Origin: Aureispira sp964445645
GTDB taxonomy: Bacteria; Bacteroidota; Bacteroidia; Chitinophagales; Saprospiraceae
DNA length: 64,000 nucleotides
Assembly: GCA_964445645.1 (NCBI GenBank)
Contig: CAYULH010000009.1
Coordinates: forward strand, 1 to 64,000
Direction: 5' to 3'
In this document: one piece after another, positions 34,883-42,980 of the stretch
Layout: every line of letters begins with the position of its first letter
How positions within the stretch are numbered: position 1 is the stretch's first letter
The notes under the pieces: model-generated
What the model was told of the DNA's origin: nothing
Database searches by the model: none
What the model saw: only the letters and a program-made list of their open reading frames with translations
Position numbers and translations under genes: made by a program

Positions 34883-35108
34883 ATCTGCTTGCTCTTTGAT
34901 AATAGCTTGCTTTTTGAATTCTATCACATTTTTTTAAACTTTAAATAAAAGTTTAAAAAAATCATCCCCACATACAAGCTGCTGATGGTTTAACCAATCC
35001 TAGCTCTTAATTCTCAACTATTTAATAATTCTGCTGTTTTAATTTAAAAAATACAAAATCGTCTTTTGTCTTTTTTGAATTTGCATACCAATACAAATCC
35101 CCCTTCAG

Positions 35109-36008
35109 ATGGAAGTAGCTATAATAGATTGTGGCACCAACACCTTTACCCTCAATCTTTTTGAAATAAATAAAGAACGAAAGTTTAAACGAATTGGCAA
35201 AAGCCGCCACTATGTAGAATTGGCTGCCGAGGGGGTCGATAGCATTGGTCCCAAGGCATTCCAAAGAGGCGTAAAGGCATTCAGAGCCTTTCGTGTTTTT
35301 TTAGAAAAACACCCCGAAGCACAAGTACATGCCTTGGGTACAGCCGCCTTACGCAAAGCCTCCAATAGTGATGCCTTGGTGCAAGCTGCCTATGAAGCTT
35401 CTAATATTAAAATCAATATTATTTCGGGCGAGCAGGAGGCCGATTATATCTATCAAGGGGTCAGTTATGCCGCCCCCTTGTCCGAAAAACCTTCGCTCAT
35501 TATGGATATTGGCGGTGGCAGTGTAGAATTGATTATTGGTAATAAAAATACCATTTACTGGTCCAAGAGCTATCCTGTAGGCGTGGCTGTTTTGTACGAA
35601 TATTTTCAGAAAAGCGACCCCATCAATGCACAAGACAAAGCAGCCCTCCAAGCGCATTTGCAAGCAACACTAGCCGATTTTTTGGTGGTTTTGGAGCAAT
35701 ACGATATAGAGCATTTTATTGGCTCTTCGGGTTCTTTTAATATGCTTCAACGATTGGCTGGCACCCGTGCCAAAGACCGCTCCCACTCTTTTATCAAGCG
35801 CAAGGATTTTGAAACCGTCACACAAGAATTGGTACAAAGCAACTATGAGGAGCGTCTGAAAATACCCAATCTCAAAACCAAACGTGCCAAGTTGAGTGTG
35901 ATGTCTGCCCTCCTGATTGATTTTGTGCAACAACACCTCGATAATGACGAAATGATTGTTTCGGAACACGCAATGCGTGAAGGGCTTTTGTTGCAATTAT
36001 TAGAATAG
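35109..36008 (+). CDS. Ppx/GppA-type phosphatase (exopolyphosphatase family)
   Basis: The 299-residue protein is a single ASKHA-fold Ppx/GppA domain, without the C-terminal HD-like part of long exopolyphosphatases. Visible motifs are the phosphate-1 loop IDCGTNTFTLNLFE (about 6-19), GTAALRKASNS (about 77-87), SGEQEADYIYQGV with the catalytic Glu, and phosphate-2 IMDIGGGSVELIIG (about 134-147). It would split polyphosphate and/or the 5'-phosphate of pppGpp. The LOG-family gene follows by 70 bp in the same direction. Confidence 0.93.
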   Translation: MEVAIIDCGTNTFTLNLFEINKERKFKRIGKSRHYVELAAEGVDSIGPKAFQRGVKAFRAFRVFLEKHPEAQVHALGTAALRKASNSDALVQAAYEASNIKINIISGEQEADYIYQGVSYAAPLSEKPSLIMDIGGGSVELIIGNKNTIYWSKSYPVGVAVLYEYFQKSDPINAQDKAALQAHLQATLADFLVVLEQYDIEHFIGSSGSFNMLQRLAGTRAKDRSHSFIKRKDFETVTQELVQSNYEERLKIPNLKTKRAKLSVMSALLIDFVQQHLDNDEMIVSEHAMREGLLLQLLE

Positions 36009-36078
36009 ACTTCCAACAGAAGTTTATAAGATTGTGTACTTTCGCAAAAAAAGTAATTGACCACTTCAAATAATTGCT

Positions 36079-36651
36079 ATGAAAGTTTGTGTATACGCGG
36101 CTTCAAGCCCCAATATTGATGCTATTTATTTTGAGGCCACCCACCAATTGGCCCAACATCTGGTAGCGGCCCAAGTATCGGTGGTTTATGGTGGTGGTGC
36201 TACGGGCCTCATGGGCCAATTGGCCGATACAGTGCTGGCAGAAGGTGGCCAAATCAAAGGCATTATGCCCGAATTTATGAATGAAGTAGAATGGGGCCAC
36301 CCCAAGGTAACGGAATTTGAATACACCAAAACCATGCACCAACGCAAGGCCAAGTTCTTAGAAGGAATTGATGCCATTATCACCCTGCCCGGTGGCACAG
36401 GCACCCTAGAGGAATTGCTAGAGGTTATCACGCTCAAACGCTTGGGCATCCTAGATTATCCCATTGTCATTCTAAATACCCAAGGCTATTACGATCCGCT
36501 CCAAACCATGCTGGAACGCTGTATTGACCAAAAATTCTTGCAAGATAAACACGCTCAAATGTGGCAATTTGTCCATACGCCCGAAGAAGTGCTGCCCGCT
36601 ATACAAAACTCCCCTACTTGGACAGGTGGGGCGATTGATTTTGGGAAGTAG
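36079..36651 (+). CDS. LOG family protein (cytokinin-type nucleotide phosphoribohydrolase)
   Basis: The 190-residue protein has a Rossmann fold with the LOG signature: VVYGGGATGLMGQLADTVL (about 34-52), the TMHQRKAKF segment, and the active-site PGGTGTLEELLEVITLKRL (about 101-119). Members hydrolyse the N-glycosidic bond of AMP-like nucleotides, releasing a base and ribose 5-phosphate. They were first known for making active cytokinin but are now seen as general nucleotide hydrolases. It is in the same direction as ppx, 70 bp apart. Length fits the family. Confidence 0.92.
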   Translation: MKVCVYAASSPNIDAIYFEATHQLAQHLVAAQVSVVYGGGATGLMGQLADTVLAEGGQIKGIMPEFMNEVEWGHPKVTEFEYTKTMHQRKAKFLEGIDAIITLPGGTGTLEELLEVITLKRLGILDYPIVILNTQGYYDPLQTMLERCIDQKFLQDKHAQMWQFVHTPEEVLPAIQNSPTWTGGAIDFGK

Positions 36652-36702
36652 TGAGGCTACTGATAATTAAACGTTATTACAGAGGGTGAGAATAATATTC
36701 AT

Positions 36703-37323
36703 TTATTGGGTACAAAATCTTTCCCAAGCCTTTTGACCTAAATCATTATCTAGTGTTTTGGCTTTTTTTAATAGCCAACAACCATTTTCTTTATCATTCA
36801 TTTCTTTTACCAATATAGAACCTTTATCTACAAGAGCTTTGATATTTACAGAATCTATCTGAATGACTTTATCTAATTCCTTTATAGTTAATTGGTATTC
36901 TCCTCTTCCATAATAAATTGCTGCTTTACCAAAATAAGAAGGCAGGTGTGCTGTATCTTTTTCTAGTGCTTTGTTAAGATACGCCATTGCAGTTTTTTCC
37001 TCCCCTTGTTCATGTAATATCAACCCTTTGTAATGATAAGCTTTGGCAAAATTAGAATCTAATGCTATAGCTTTGTCTAATTCCTTTGTAGCATTGAAAA
37101 AATCCGTAACAGTATCTTGATCCAGTCTTGCCAAATCTATAGCCTTTCTTAGATGATTCCATGCTTTTTCTTCGTTCGTTGATTCAGGCGTTAATTCAGC
37201 AAGTGTGGTATCAACAGAATTGCCATATTCGGACTCAGGTTCTAGGGCATGGCCTATGCAGCTGCTGTAGATAAAAACAGGTAAGCAAATGAGTAAATAT
37301 ATGTATCGTAATTTTATGGGCAT
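36703..37323 (-). CDS. TPR-repeat lipoprotein
   Basis: The 206-residue product has a signal ending FIYSSC, so Cys22 is a likely lipidation site. The mature part holds about three tetratricopeptide repeats: LDSNFAKAYHYKGLILHEQG, DTAHLPSYFGKAAIYYGRG and DSVNIKALVDKGSILVKEM. TPRs mediate protein-protein contacts. It ends with two Cys (GCWLLKKAKTLD... and FCTQ). The function is not specific. A small broken gene follows upstream (37361-37649) on the same strand. Confidence 0.85.
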   Translation of the reverse strand: MPIKLRYIYLLICLPVFIYSSCIGHALEPESEYGNSVDTTLAELTPESTNEEKAWNHLRKAIDLARLDQDTVTDFFNATKELDKAIALDSNFAKAYHYKGLILHEQGEEKTAMAYLNKALEKDTAHLPSYFGKAAIYYGRGEYQLTIKELDKVIQIDSVNIKALVDKGSILVKEMNDKENGCWLLKKAKTLDNDLGQKAWERFCTQ

Positions 37324-37360
37324 TCTACAATAGGTTTTGAAGGGGAAATAATTTTTTGTT

Positions 37361-37649
37361 CTACTGTACTGGTCGTTGTGGTGGTAACTCTACTAGTTGG
37401 ACTAAATTGGGTTTGCCTTGTCGCATTGTGAAGATATAACAAGCTCTACTTTTAGCTTCTTTTGATTGATTACGCTTTTTTTTGTTCTCAACTAAAAGCT
37501 CTGCAATTTGAAAGGAACTCTCTAATCGTTTGAATTGATTTTGTTCTTCCTCAGATACATTATTATCCTGTTCAAGAAGTTTTTTATACTTCTTGAATGT
37601 TTTTTTTATATTTCGCAATTTCAGCTTCTATCTTTTCTAAATTCTCCAT
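37361..37649 (-). CDS. Small coiled-coil protein, frameshifted in an A8 tract
   Basis: A frame starting at ATG 37649 encodes MENLEKIEAEIAKYKK and then hits a stop soon after an A8 run (T8 on the plus strand at 37600-37607). With seven A the frame continues smoothly into KTFKKYKKLLEQDNNVSEEE and on to the stop at 37361, giving a 95-residue basic, helical protein. Without the shift, only a TTG-started 85-residue frame remains. The continuous heptad-like helix across the junction argues that the two parts are one gene. The cause may be a homopolymer error or slippage. I do not recognise the family. Confidence 0.5.
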
Positions 37650-37720
37650 ATTTATTTTTTATGTAATATTTTTTCAAATGTAATATTAAAAAAAAAAACA
37701 AATTACTCTGTGAGTCGTCT

Positions 37721-37728
37721 TACTTTTG
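37721..37728 (+). promoter_or_regulatory. Candidate -7 element TACTTTTG
   Basis: The octamer fits TAnnTTTG and lies about 145 bp before the acidic-protein gene at 37874. No clear -33 TTTG is found at the usual spacing. Confidence 0.35.
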
Positions 37729-37873
37729 TGTTATCATTTATTTCAACCAACACACTTTTTCACAAAAAAAAGCACAAAATCCACCAACTATTAATACTTT
37801 ATATGTATTTTTAATGACGACCAAAAACCTTGTTTTACAAGCAATTTTCCTGCAATCTAACTATCACTAACTT

Positions 37874-38575
37874 ATGGCCAAGCTAAGAGCATCCAAACTA
37901 CACGAAGAAGAAGAGGAATTATTAGACAAACTTTCTGTCAATTACATGGAAGATGAGGTCGACCAAGACGAAGTGATGGGGATCAATGCGGCGTTGGAAC
38001 GAGAACGAGAACAGGAGGAGGATCAGCAACGCCAAAAAGAGCTGGACGAACAACAGGATGATTTGTTGGATTGGCAAGAACAAGAGGAAGAAACAGAAGC
38101 CAATAACAAAGGGGTTTCTCTGCCCCCAGCCCTTGCCAAGCGTGATCCCAAGAAAGATAAAGACCCTTTGGAGGGCGAAGATTTGGGCTTGGAGGAACAC
38201 GATTTTCTATTATCACGCAAAGTACGAGAAATAGATTTGGATATTCACAACGAAATCATGCAAGAGAGCCTATTGGGTTCTAATATCCGCAAACCCAGAG
38301 ATTTTTTGAGCATTTTTACCCGTGGCAAGAGCAGCAATGATGCCCCCAAACTGGATATGACCGATGCTATTGAGAACAATACCTTGGTTCAAAAAGAACT
38401 AGCTGCCAAACAAATCTTAGAGAATTATCATTCTCGTGATAACAAAGAAAAATACAACAGCTTAAACATTCTCAAGGAATTGGGCTTGGATGAAGATACC
38501 ATCAAGGAAATCAAAAGCAACAAAAAGGCCAGTGATGACGATGACTTGGTAGAGTTGCTCAAGCAACTATTATAA
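37874..38575 (+). CDS. Acidic coiled-coil protein, function unknown
   Basis: The 233-residue cytosolic product is highly charged. Residues about 8-75 are almost all Glu, Asp, Gln, Lys and Arg and should form a long helix (for example EEEEELLDKL and EREREQEEDQQRQKELDE). A Pro/Lys linker (LPPALAKRDPKKDKDP) leads to a second helical part with DFLLSRKVREIDLDI and SIFTRGKSSND. A C-terminal helical pair (SLNILKELGLDEDTIKEI) ends in LVELLKQLL. No known domain is recognised. A scaffold or regulator role is possible. tatC follows by 123 bp and has its own promoter. Confidence 0.7.
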   Translation: MAKLRASKLHEEEEELLDKLSVNYMEDEVDQDEVMGINAALEREREQEEDQQRQKELDEQQDDLLDWQEQEEETEANNKGVSLPPALAKRDPKKDKDPLEGEDLGLEEHDFLLSRKVREIDLDIHNEIMQESLLGSNIRKPRDFLSIFTRGKSSNDAPKLDMTDAIENNTLVQKELAAKQILENYHSRDNKEKYNSLNILKELGLDEDTIKEIKSNKKASDDDDLVELLKQLL

Positions 38576-38614
38576 ATTGTTGATATTCCTCTACTTCTAC
38601 TGACCAATTCTCTG

Positions 38615-38642
38615 TTGAATAGACATTTTTTTTGTACTTTAG
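38615..38642 (+). promoter_or_regulatory. Promoter of tatC
   Basis: TTG at 38615-38617, 17 bases of AT-rich spacer, and TACTTTAG at 38635-38642 (one base off TAnnTTTG). The transcription start would be near 38648, about 50 bp before the tatC ATG. Confidence 0.5.
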
Positions 38643-38698
38643 CGGCCTCGTTTATTCCATCATAAGGAAAAGCTAAACAACTTCACTGAAGCACTTTT

Positions 38699-39535
38699 AT
38701 GTCTGATACTCCTTTGCCAATTGAAGAAAAAGAGATGTCTTTTGTAGAGCATCTTGAAGAATTGCGGGTGCATATAATTCGTATGGTCATTAGCATTTTG
38801 TTAGCTGCTGTATTTGTATTTTTTGCTACGCGCTCTATTTTCAAAATCGTCATTTTTGGCCCTCTACAAAATGATTTTTTAACCTATCAATTGCTTTGCA
38901 AGCTCTCCAACTGGTTGGGCTTGGGAGATAGTATGTGCTATGAGCCAGCAGTGGCCAACTTGATAACACTAGAAATGGGCGAAGCCTTCTTGTTGCATAT
39001 CAAAGTCTGTATTTTTGGAGGAATGATTCTTGCTTTTCCTTACTTATTGTGGGAGTTTTGGCGGTTTATCAAACCGGGGCTTTACCCCGAAGAGCGCAAA
39101 GCAGCCAACAGTGTAGTGGCTGTGGGTAGTATTCTATTTTTGCTCGGTATTAGTTTTGGGTATTTTATATTGTCGCCTTTTGCCATCAACTTCTTATTGG
39201 GTTATGAATTGCCCATGATTAATGAAGCCTCTAATGGCAATCTCATTAAGGCAACCTCCATGATTAATTACATGATTATGTTTACTGTGCCAGTAGGTAT
39301 TATATTTGAGTTGCCTATTATTGTCTATTATTTGGCCAAGATGGGCTTGGTAACCGATACCTTTATGCGTACTTATCGCCGTCATGCCATTGTAGGGATT
39401 CTAATCATTGCTGCTTTTGTAACGCCTCCCGATGTAATGACCCAAATCATTATTGGCATTCCTATTTACTTGTTGTACGAGTTGAGCATTGGCATTGCTG
39501 CCAAGCAAACCCAAAAACGCGAAGCGGAATTATAA
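38699..39535 (+). CDS. tatC: Sec-independent protein translocase subunit TatC
   Basis: The 278-residue inner-membrane protein is the receptor of the twin-arginine pathway, which exports folded proteins. The N-terminal signature SFVEHLEELRVHIIRMV lies just before the first membrane segment. The conserved FLLHIKVCIFGGMILAFPYL and EFWRFIKPGLYPEERKA blocks of TatC are present, and six membrane segments are visible. No tatA/tatB gene is in the window. The N-terminal loop has a Cys-containing insert (LLCKLSNWLGLGDSMCYE). A DtxR-type regulator gene follows by 36 bp, so it may share the transcript. Confidence 0.96.
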   Translation: MSDTPLPIEEKEMSFVEHLEELRVHIIRMVISILLAAVFVFFATRSIFKIVIFGPLQNDFLTYQLLCKLSNWLGLGDSMCYEPAVANLITLEMGEAFLLHIKVCIFGGMILAFPYLLWEFWRFIKPGLYPEERKAANSVVAVGSILFLLGISFGYFILSPFAINFLLGYELPMINEASNGNLIKATSMINYMIMFTVPVGIIFELPIIVYYLAKMGLVTDTFMRTYRRHAIVGILIIAAFVTPPDVMTQIIIGIPIYLLYELSIGIAAKQTQKREAEL

Positions 39536-39571
39536 GTAGATAGAAAATAGAACACCGTTAGAACCACTGCT

Positions 39572-40243
39572 ATGAGCTTGTCCCAAACAGAAGAAAATTA
39601 CCTCAAGGCTATTTTTAAGATCTCTGGTAGAGAAGATGCCCTTGTATCTACTAGTGCCATTGCCGAGGAAATGAACACGGCTGCTGCTTCTGTTACAGAT
39701 ATGCTCAAACGGCTCACCGAAAAAAAATATGTCTTGTACGTCAAGTACAAGGGGGCTAGACTAAGTCCAGAGGGCAAAGCGGTAGCCATTGACCTATTGC
39801 GTAAACATCGCCTTTGGGAAACCTTTATGGTCGAGAAACTTAATTTTTCGTGGGATGAGGTGCATGAAGTAGCCGAACAATTGGAACACATACAATCGCC
39901 CAAACTAATTGAACAATTGGAGCGTTTTCTGGGCTATCCCAAAGTAGATCCTCACGGTGATCCCATTCCCGACCGGCACGGCAATTTTGAACATCGTTCG
40001 CCCACTTCCATCGCCAATTTAAAAAAAGGGCAAAGTGCCACCATTGTAGCCGTTCAGGAAGATTCTAGTGCCTTTTTGCGCTATTTGGAGCAATGCGAAC
40101 TCATACTAGGGGCGCACATTGAGATTCTGGATATTTACGATTATGACCAATCTCGTCAAATTCGTATCAATGGACAAAAGGTACACACCATTACCCAAAT
40201 AGTGGCTCAAAATCTCTACATCAAAGCCAGTGATGTGCTTTAG
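39572..40243 (+). CDS. DtxR/MntR-family metal-dependent regulator
   Basis: The 223-residue protein has an N-terminal winged helix (about 1-65; TSAIAEEMNTAAASVTDMLK as the DNA-reading part). The dimerisation/metal-binding domain (about 70-140) has HRLWETFMVEKLNFSWDEVH, EVAEQLEHIQSPKLIEQLE and the CGD/DPHG-type end FLGYPKVDPHGDPIPD. A C-terminal FeoA/SH3-like domain (about 155-223) follows. Members repress manganese or iron uptake genes when Mn(II) or Fe(II) is bound. The region lacks a nearby metal transporter, so targets lie elsewhere. A terminator follows the stop codon. Confidence 0.9.
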   Translation: MSLSQTEENYLKAIFKISGREDALVSTSAIAEEMNTAAASVTDMLKRLTEKKYVLYVKYKGARLSPEGKAVAIDLLRKHRLWETFMVEKLNFSWDEVHEVAEQLEHIQSPKLIEQLERFLGYPKVDPHGDPIPDRHGNFEHRSPTSIANLKKGQSATIVAVQEDSSAFLRYLEQCELILGAHIEILDIYDYDQSRQIRINGQKVHTITQIVAQNLYIKASDVL

Positions 40244-40257
40244 GTATTAGCACAAAA

Positions 40258-40292
40258 AAAACATCTTACTGCACGAGGCAATAAGATGTTTT
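40258..40292. terminator. Hairpin terminator between convergent genes
   Basis: AAAACATCTTA and TAAGATGTTTT pair around a loop of 13 bases, with A and T runs outside. It lies between the DtxR-type gene (plus) and the small lipoprotein gene (minus) and can stop both. Confidence 0.75.
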
Positions 40293-40315
40293 ATACACGT
40301 AGAATAAGGTCTATT

Positions 40316-40576
40316 CTAGTGACCTCCTTCTGTTGGTTCTTCTGTTGCTTCAGTAGTTCCTTCAGCATCGCCTTCACCTTCTGTTGCTGGTGCAGGCTCT
40401 TCAGTTGCAGGCTCTTCAGCGGCTGGTGCTGGTTCTTCTGCTGCTGGAGCAGGCTCTTCTGCTGCTGGTGCTGGTTCTTCTGTTGCTGGTTCTTCTGCTG
40501 CTGGAGCAGAGTCTCCACAACTTACAGTTAGGAAAGATAAAGTAAGTGCCAAAAATAAGATTGTTAGCGTTTTCAT
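40316..40576 (-). CDS. Small lipoprotein with Glu-Pro-Ala repeats
   Basis: The ATG at 40576 gives a standard lipoprotein signal (MKTLTILFLALTLSFLTVSC) with lipobox TVSC at Cys20; the longer frame adds 16 residues in front and was rejected. The remaining 66 residues are low-complexity, built from EEPAPAAEEPA and EEPATEEPA units, then a Thr/Glu-rich end with Gly-Gly-His. It is strongly acidic and probably unfolded, tethered at the outer membrane. The DNA behind it is a tandem repeat (about 40384-40508) that can change in copy number. No function is known. It is followed on the same strand by a second lipoprotein gene. Confidence 0.7.
   Translation of the reverse strand: MKTLTILFLALTLSFLTVSCGDSAPAAEEPATEEPAPAAEEPAPAAEEPAPAAEEPATEEPAPATEGEGDAEGTTEATEEPTEGGH
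40384..40508. repeat. Tandem coding repeat (Glu-Pro-Ala units)
   Basis: Units such as GCTGGTGCTGGTTCTTCTGC and GCTGGAGCAGGCTCTTCTGC alternate within the lipoprotein gene, giving imperfect 15- and 30-base periods. All units are multiples of three, so copy changes would keep the frame. Confidence 0.7.
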
Positions 40577-40667
40577 AATTATATAATTAAAAGAGTTAGA
40601 AAGATTCAATGGCATCAAAGCCATTTATAAATGTATACAAGTTTTTATTCTCGTTTGGTGATTGGTA

Positions 40668-41063
40668 TTACTCAGGACAATTTGCCGTGCGCTCCAATAG
40701 TTCATTTTGTGCATCCGAACGTTCTTTGTCTGTAGCAGATGGCCCTAGCAAGTTTGCAACATATTCGGTACTACTAGCTGCTCCCATACAAGTGCGAACG
40801 CGCTCTATATCAACCGTTCCGTCTTCTTGTTTAGCTTCTTTTTTACAATCACAAACCTGCTTAACAATAGCGTCTGTAATTTTACTAGCTCCACCTTCTT
40901 CTTTGGGAGTTGAAGTTGTTCCCTCCTCTGTTGTTGTTTCAGAGGCACTATTCTCTTGAATAGTAGATGTTGTTTCCCCCTCTTGACCCCCATTCTCAGG
41001 TGCGCCGCAACTGTACCAGCAGCAAGCTACTAGTACCAATAAGAAATAAATTCCTTTTTTCAT
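40668..41063 (-). CDS. Small lipoprotein of unknown function
   Basis: The ATG at 41063 gives MKKGIYFLLVLVACCWYSCG with a lipobox at YSC; the longer frame's extra 25 residues do not look coding. The 131-residue product has a Ser/Thr/Glu-rich spacer (about 22-70) and then a small helical domain with VKQVCDCKKEAKQED and RVRTCMGAASSTEYVANL, closing with NELLERTANCPE. The five mature cysteines suggest disulphides. It is in tandem with the Glu-Pro-Ala lipoprotein. I do not recognise a family. Confidence 0.7.
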   Translation of the reverse strand: MKKGIYFLLVLVACCWYSCGAPENGGQEGETTSTIQENSASETTTEEGTTSTPKEEGGASKITDAIVKQVCDCKKEAKQEDGTVDIERVRTCMGAASSTEYVANLLGPSATDKERSDAQNELLERTANCPE

Positions 41064-41499
41064 GATTGTAATATAAGCATTTGAAATATTCTGTAGCAAA
41101 TATTGGTCATTATAATAACAATCGTAATAGATTGCCATATACCTACCTGATGTATAATTTTAATTATACCACTAGTTTAAAAAGATTATTTATAATAATG
41201 CCACTTGCTACTAAAAAACTTTATTGTTAGAACACGTTATTAATAGGTAATAGGAGTTGTTAAACTTTTACTTTAAATTGTGTGCTCTTATTAGTAAGAA
41301 AATCAAAAATAATAAGGATAGTAATAGGCTGGTTAGTTTTTTAGTATTTTTTTGAACGTTTCTTTAGTAATTTTTGCTTTATAACTGTTCTGATTGATTT
41401 TTCTGCTTATATTTTTGTGGTAATAATCTTGTTTTTAATTACAAACATCTGCCACGCCATCATCTTTTATTTTTCTTTGTAAAAAGACACAACTAACTA
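41064..41499. other. Intergenic region without gene
   Basis: AT-rich DNA between the divergent lipoprotein gene (minus) and smpB (plus). It must contain both promoters, but no motif stands out, and no ORF or RNA is supported. Confidence 0.4.
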
Positions 41500-41961
41500 A
41501 TGGACATAAAAAAACACATTGAAATTTTTAACAAAAAAGCTAAATTTGAATACAGTTTTCTATTTACAATAGAGGCGGGAATTGTATTGCAAGGCACCGA
41601 AATCAAATCTATTCGTGCAGGCAAGGCAAATCTCAGTGATTCGTACTGTGTAATCAAAGCAGGGGAATTATTTGTAAATAATTTGCACATTTCAGAATAC
41701 AAATACGGCACTTACAACAATCATATCCCCAAACGGCCACGCAAATTATTGGTGACAAAACTAGAATTACGCAAATTCAAAAACAAAGTCAAAGAACAAG
41801 GCTACTCTATTGTTCCCTATCGTTTGTTTATCTCTGAACGTGGATTTGCCAAACTAGAAATAGCGCTAGCCAAAGGTAAAAAGAGTTATGACAAACGCGA
41901 ATCTATGAAAGAACGCGACAACAAGCGAACCTTAGACCGTGCTCGAAAAAATTATCAATAA
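41500..41961 (+). CDS. smpB: SsrA-binding protein SmpB
   Basis: The 153-residue protein binds tmRNA and delivers it to stalled ribosomes. Conserved pieces are KKAKFEYSFLFTIEAGIVL, GTEIKSIRAGKANLSDSY, VNNLHISEYKYGTYNNHIP, PRKLLVTKLELRKF and the basic C-terminal tail GKKSYDKRESMKERDNKR that enters the decoding centre. The length matches the family. It is followed after 15 bp by a VanX-like dipeptidase gene, so the two form an operon. Confidence 0.97.
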   Translation: MDIKKHIEIFNKKAKFEYSFLFTIEAGIVLQGTEIKSIRAGKANLSDSYCVIKAGELFVNNLHISEYKYGTYNNHIPKRPRKLLVTKLELRKFKNKVKEQGYSIVPYRLFISERGFAKLEIALAKGKKSYDKRESMKERDNKRTLDRARKNYQ

Positions 41962-41976
41962 GAAGTTATTTATGCT

Positions 41977-42732
41977 ATGAAATATTGGCTCTATCCTGTC
42001 CTTTGTTTGGTTGTATCTTTTGTTGTTAATGCCTGCCAAACATCTGTACAAGCAGATGATAGAAACAACTCCCCCCTGCCCATTGATAGTAGCTTGCTCC
42101 TAGCTCCTCCTGCTCCTCCAATTGATAGTTTCTCGCCACCAGCTGCCCCATCGGCCGCCGAGATTGATTCTATCTTGCGTGGACACGATACGGCTTGGGT
42201 CAATATTGAGGATTTATCCACAGAAATAGTATTGGATTTGCGTTATGCAACCACCAATAATTTTATGGAATTGCAAATCTATGACTGCCCCAAATGCTTA
42301 ATGCGTCTGGCCACTGCCAAAGCACTCCTAAAAGCACAAACCGAGCTTCGGAAACAGGGGCTAGGTTTTAAAATGTTTGATTGTTATCGCCCACAAAGTG
42401 CCCAATACAAACTTTGGCAAAAAGTCCCCGACAGACGCTATGTAGCTCCACCATCTAGGGGTTCTATGCACAGCCGAGGCGGTGCGCTCGATTTGACACT
42501 GATTGACTTAGAGCACCAACAACAACTGGATATGGGTACCCACTACGATTATTTTGGTCCCAAAGCCTACTGGGTCAACAAAGATTTGCCTCAATCTGTC
42601 TTAGATAATCGTCAATTGCTTCGTAGCACGCTCGAAAAACACGGCTTCAAAACGGTGACCACCGAATGGTGGCATTTTAACTACAGACGTGCTTGGTTCT
42701 CGCTCTCCAACAAACAATGGTCTTGTGATTAG
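41977..42732 (+). CDS. VanX-like D-Ala-D-Ala dipeptidase lipoprotein (M15)
   Basis: The 251-residue product has a signal ending VVNAC, a lipobox with Cys20, so it is a periplasm-facing lipoprotein. The M15D zinc-peptidase motifs are plain: SMHSRGGALDLTLID (His and Asp ligands, about 164-178) and TEWWHFNY with the catalytic Glu and third zinc ligand (about 227-234). The FDCYRPQSAQYKLW segment contains the Arg of the substrate pocket. It cleaves D-Ala-D-Ala from cell-wall precursors or dipeptides; housekeeping recycling is more likely than vancomycin resistance, since no vanHA genes are present. It is co-transcribed with smpB (15 bp). Confidence 0.93.
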   Translation: MKYWLYPVLCLVVSFVVNACQTSVQADDRNNSPLPIDSSLLLAPPAPPIDSFSPPAAPSAAEIDSILRGHDTAWVNIEDLSTEIVLDLRYATTNNFMELQIYDCPKCLMRLATAKALLKAQTELRKQGLGFKMFDCYRPQSAQYKLWQKVPDRRYVAPPSRGSMHSRGGALDLTLIDLEHQQQLDMGTHYDYFGPKAYWVNKDLPQSVLDNRQLLRSTLEKHGFKTVTTEWWHFNYRRAWFSLSNKQWSCD

Positions 42733-42825
42733 AACGATTGTGACAACCAAATTTTCATTTAATCGAAGTGTTAAACATTTGTGAATAAGTTTTTGAGGCC
42801 AACTTTTAGGAACTCTTTTTGCACT

Positions 42826-42842
42826 ATCATGCTTGTGGAGTG
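42826..42842 (+). promoter_or_regulatory. Possible sigma-54 promoter upstream of Cys/His pair
   Basis: The string TTAGGAACTCTTTTTGCAC has GG and GC separated by exactly ten bases, as in a -24/-12 sigma-54 promoter (consensus TGGCAC-N5-TTGCA). It lies about 140 bp before the first Cys/His-rich gene. A partial second copy TTTAGGAACTCTTC lies 70 bp downstream without the GC. Confidence 0.4.
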
Positions 42843-42980
42843 GCTCAAAAACTGTATTTTGAAGGCTTCTATACAACTTTCACGTATTTCTAATCGTTCC
42901 ATTTAGGAACTCTTCAGAAGTGTCAGCCCTTTTGTTTTTTGATAGTAGTTGTTGCCAAGCAACTTTTAATAGCTCAATTT

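Noticed and set aside
38672..38690. GCTAAACAACTTCACTG as a further MITE end
   Set aside because: Only nine bases match the terminal repeat, and there is no partner end or body.
41977..42732. VanX-like gene as vancomycin resistance
   Set aside because: No vanH or vanA-type ligase is nearby, and it is an exported lipoprotein next to smpB; a cell-wall or dipeptide recycling role is more likely.
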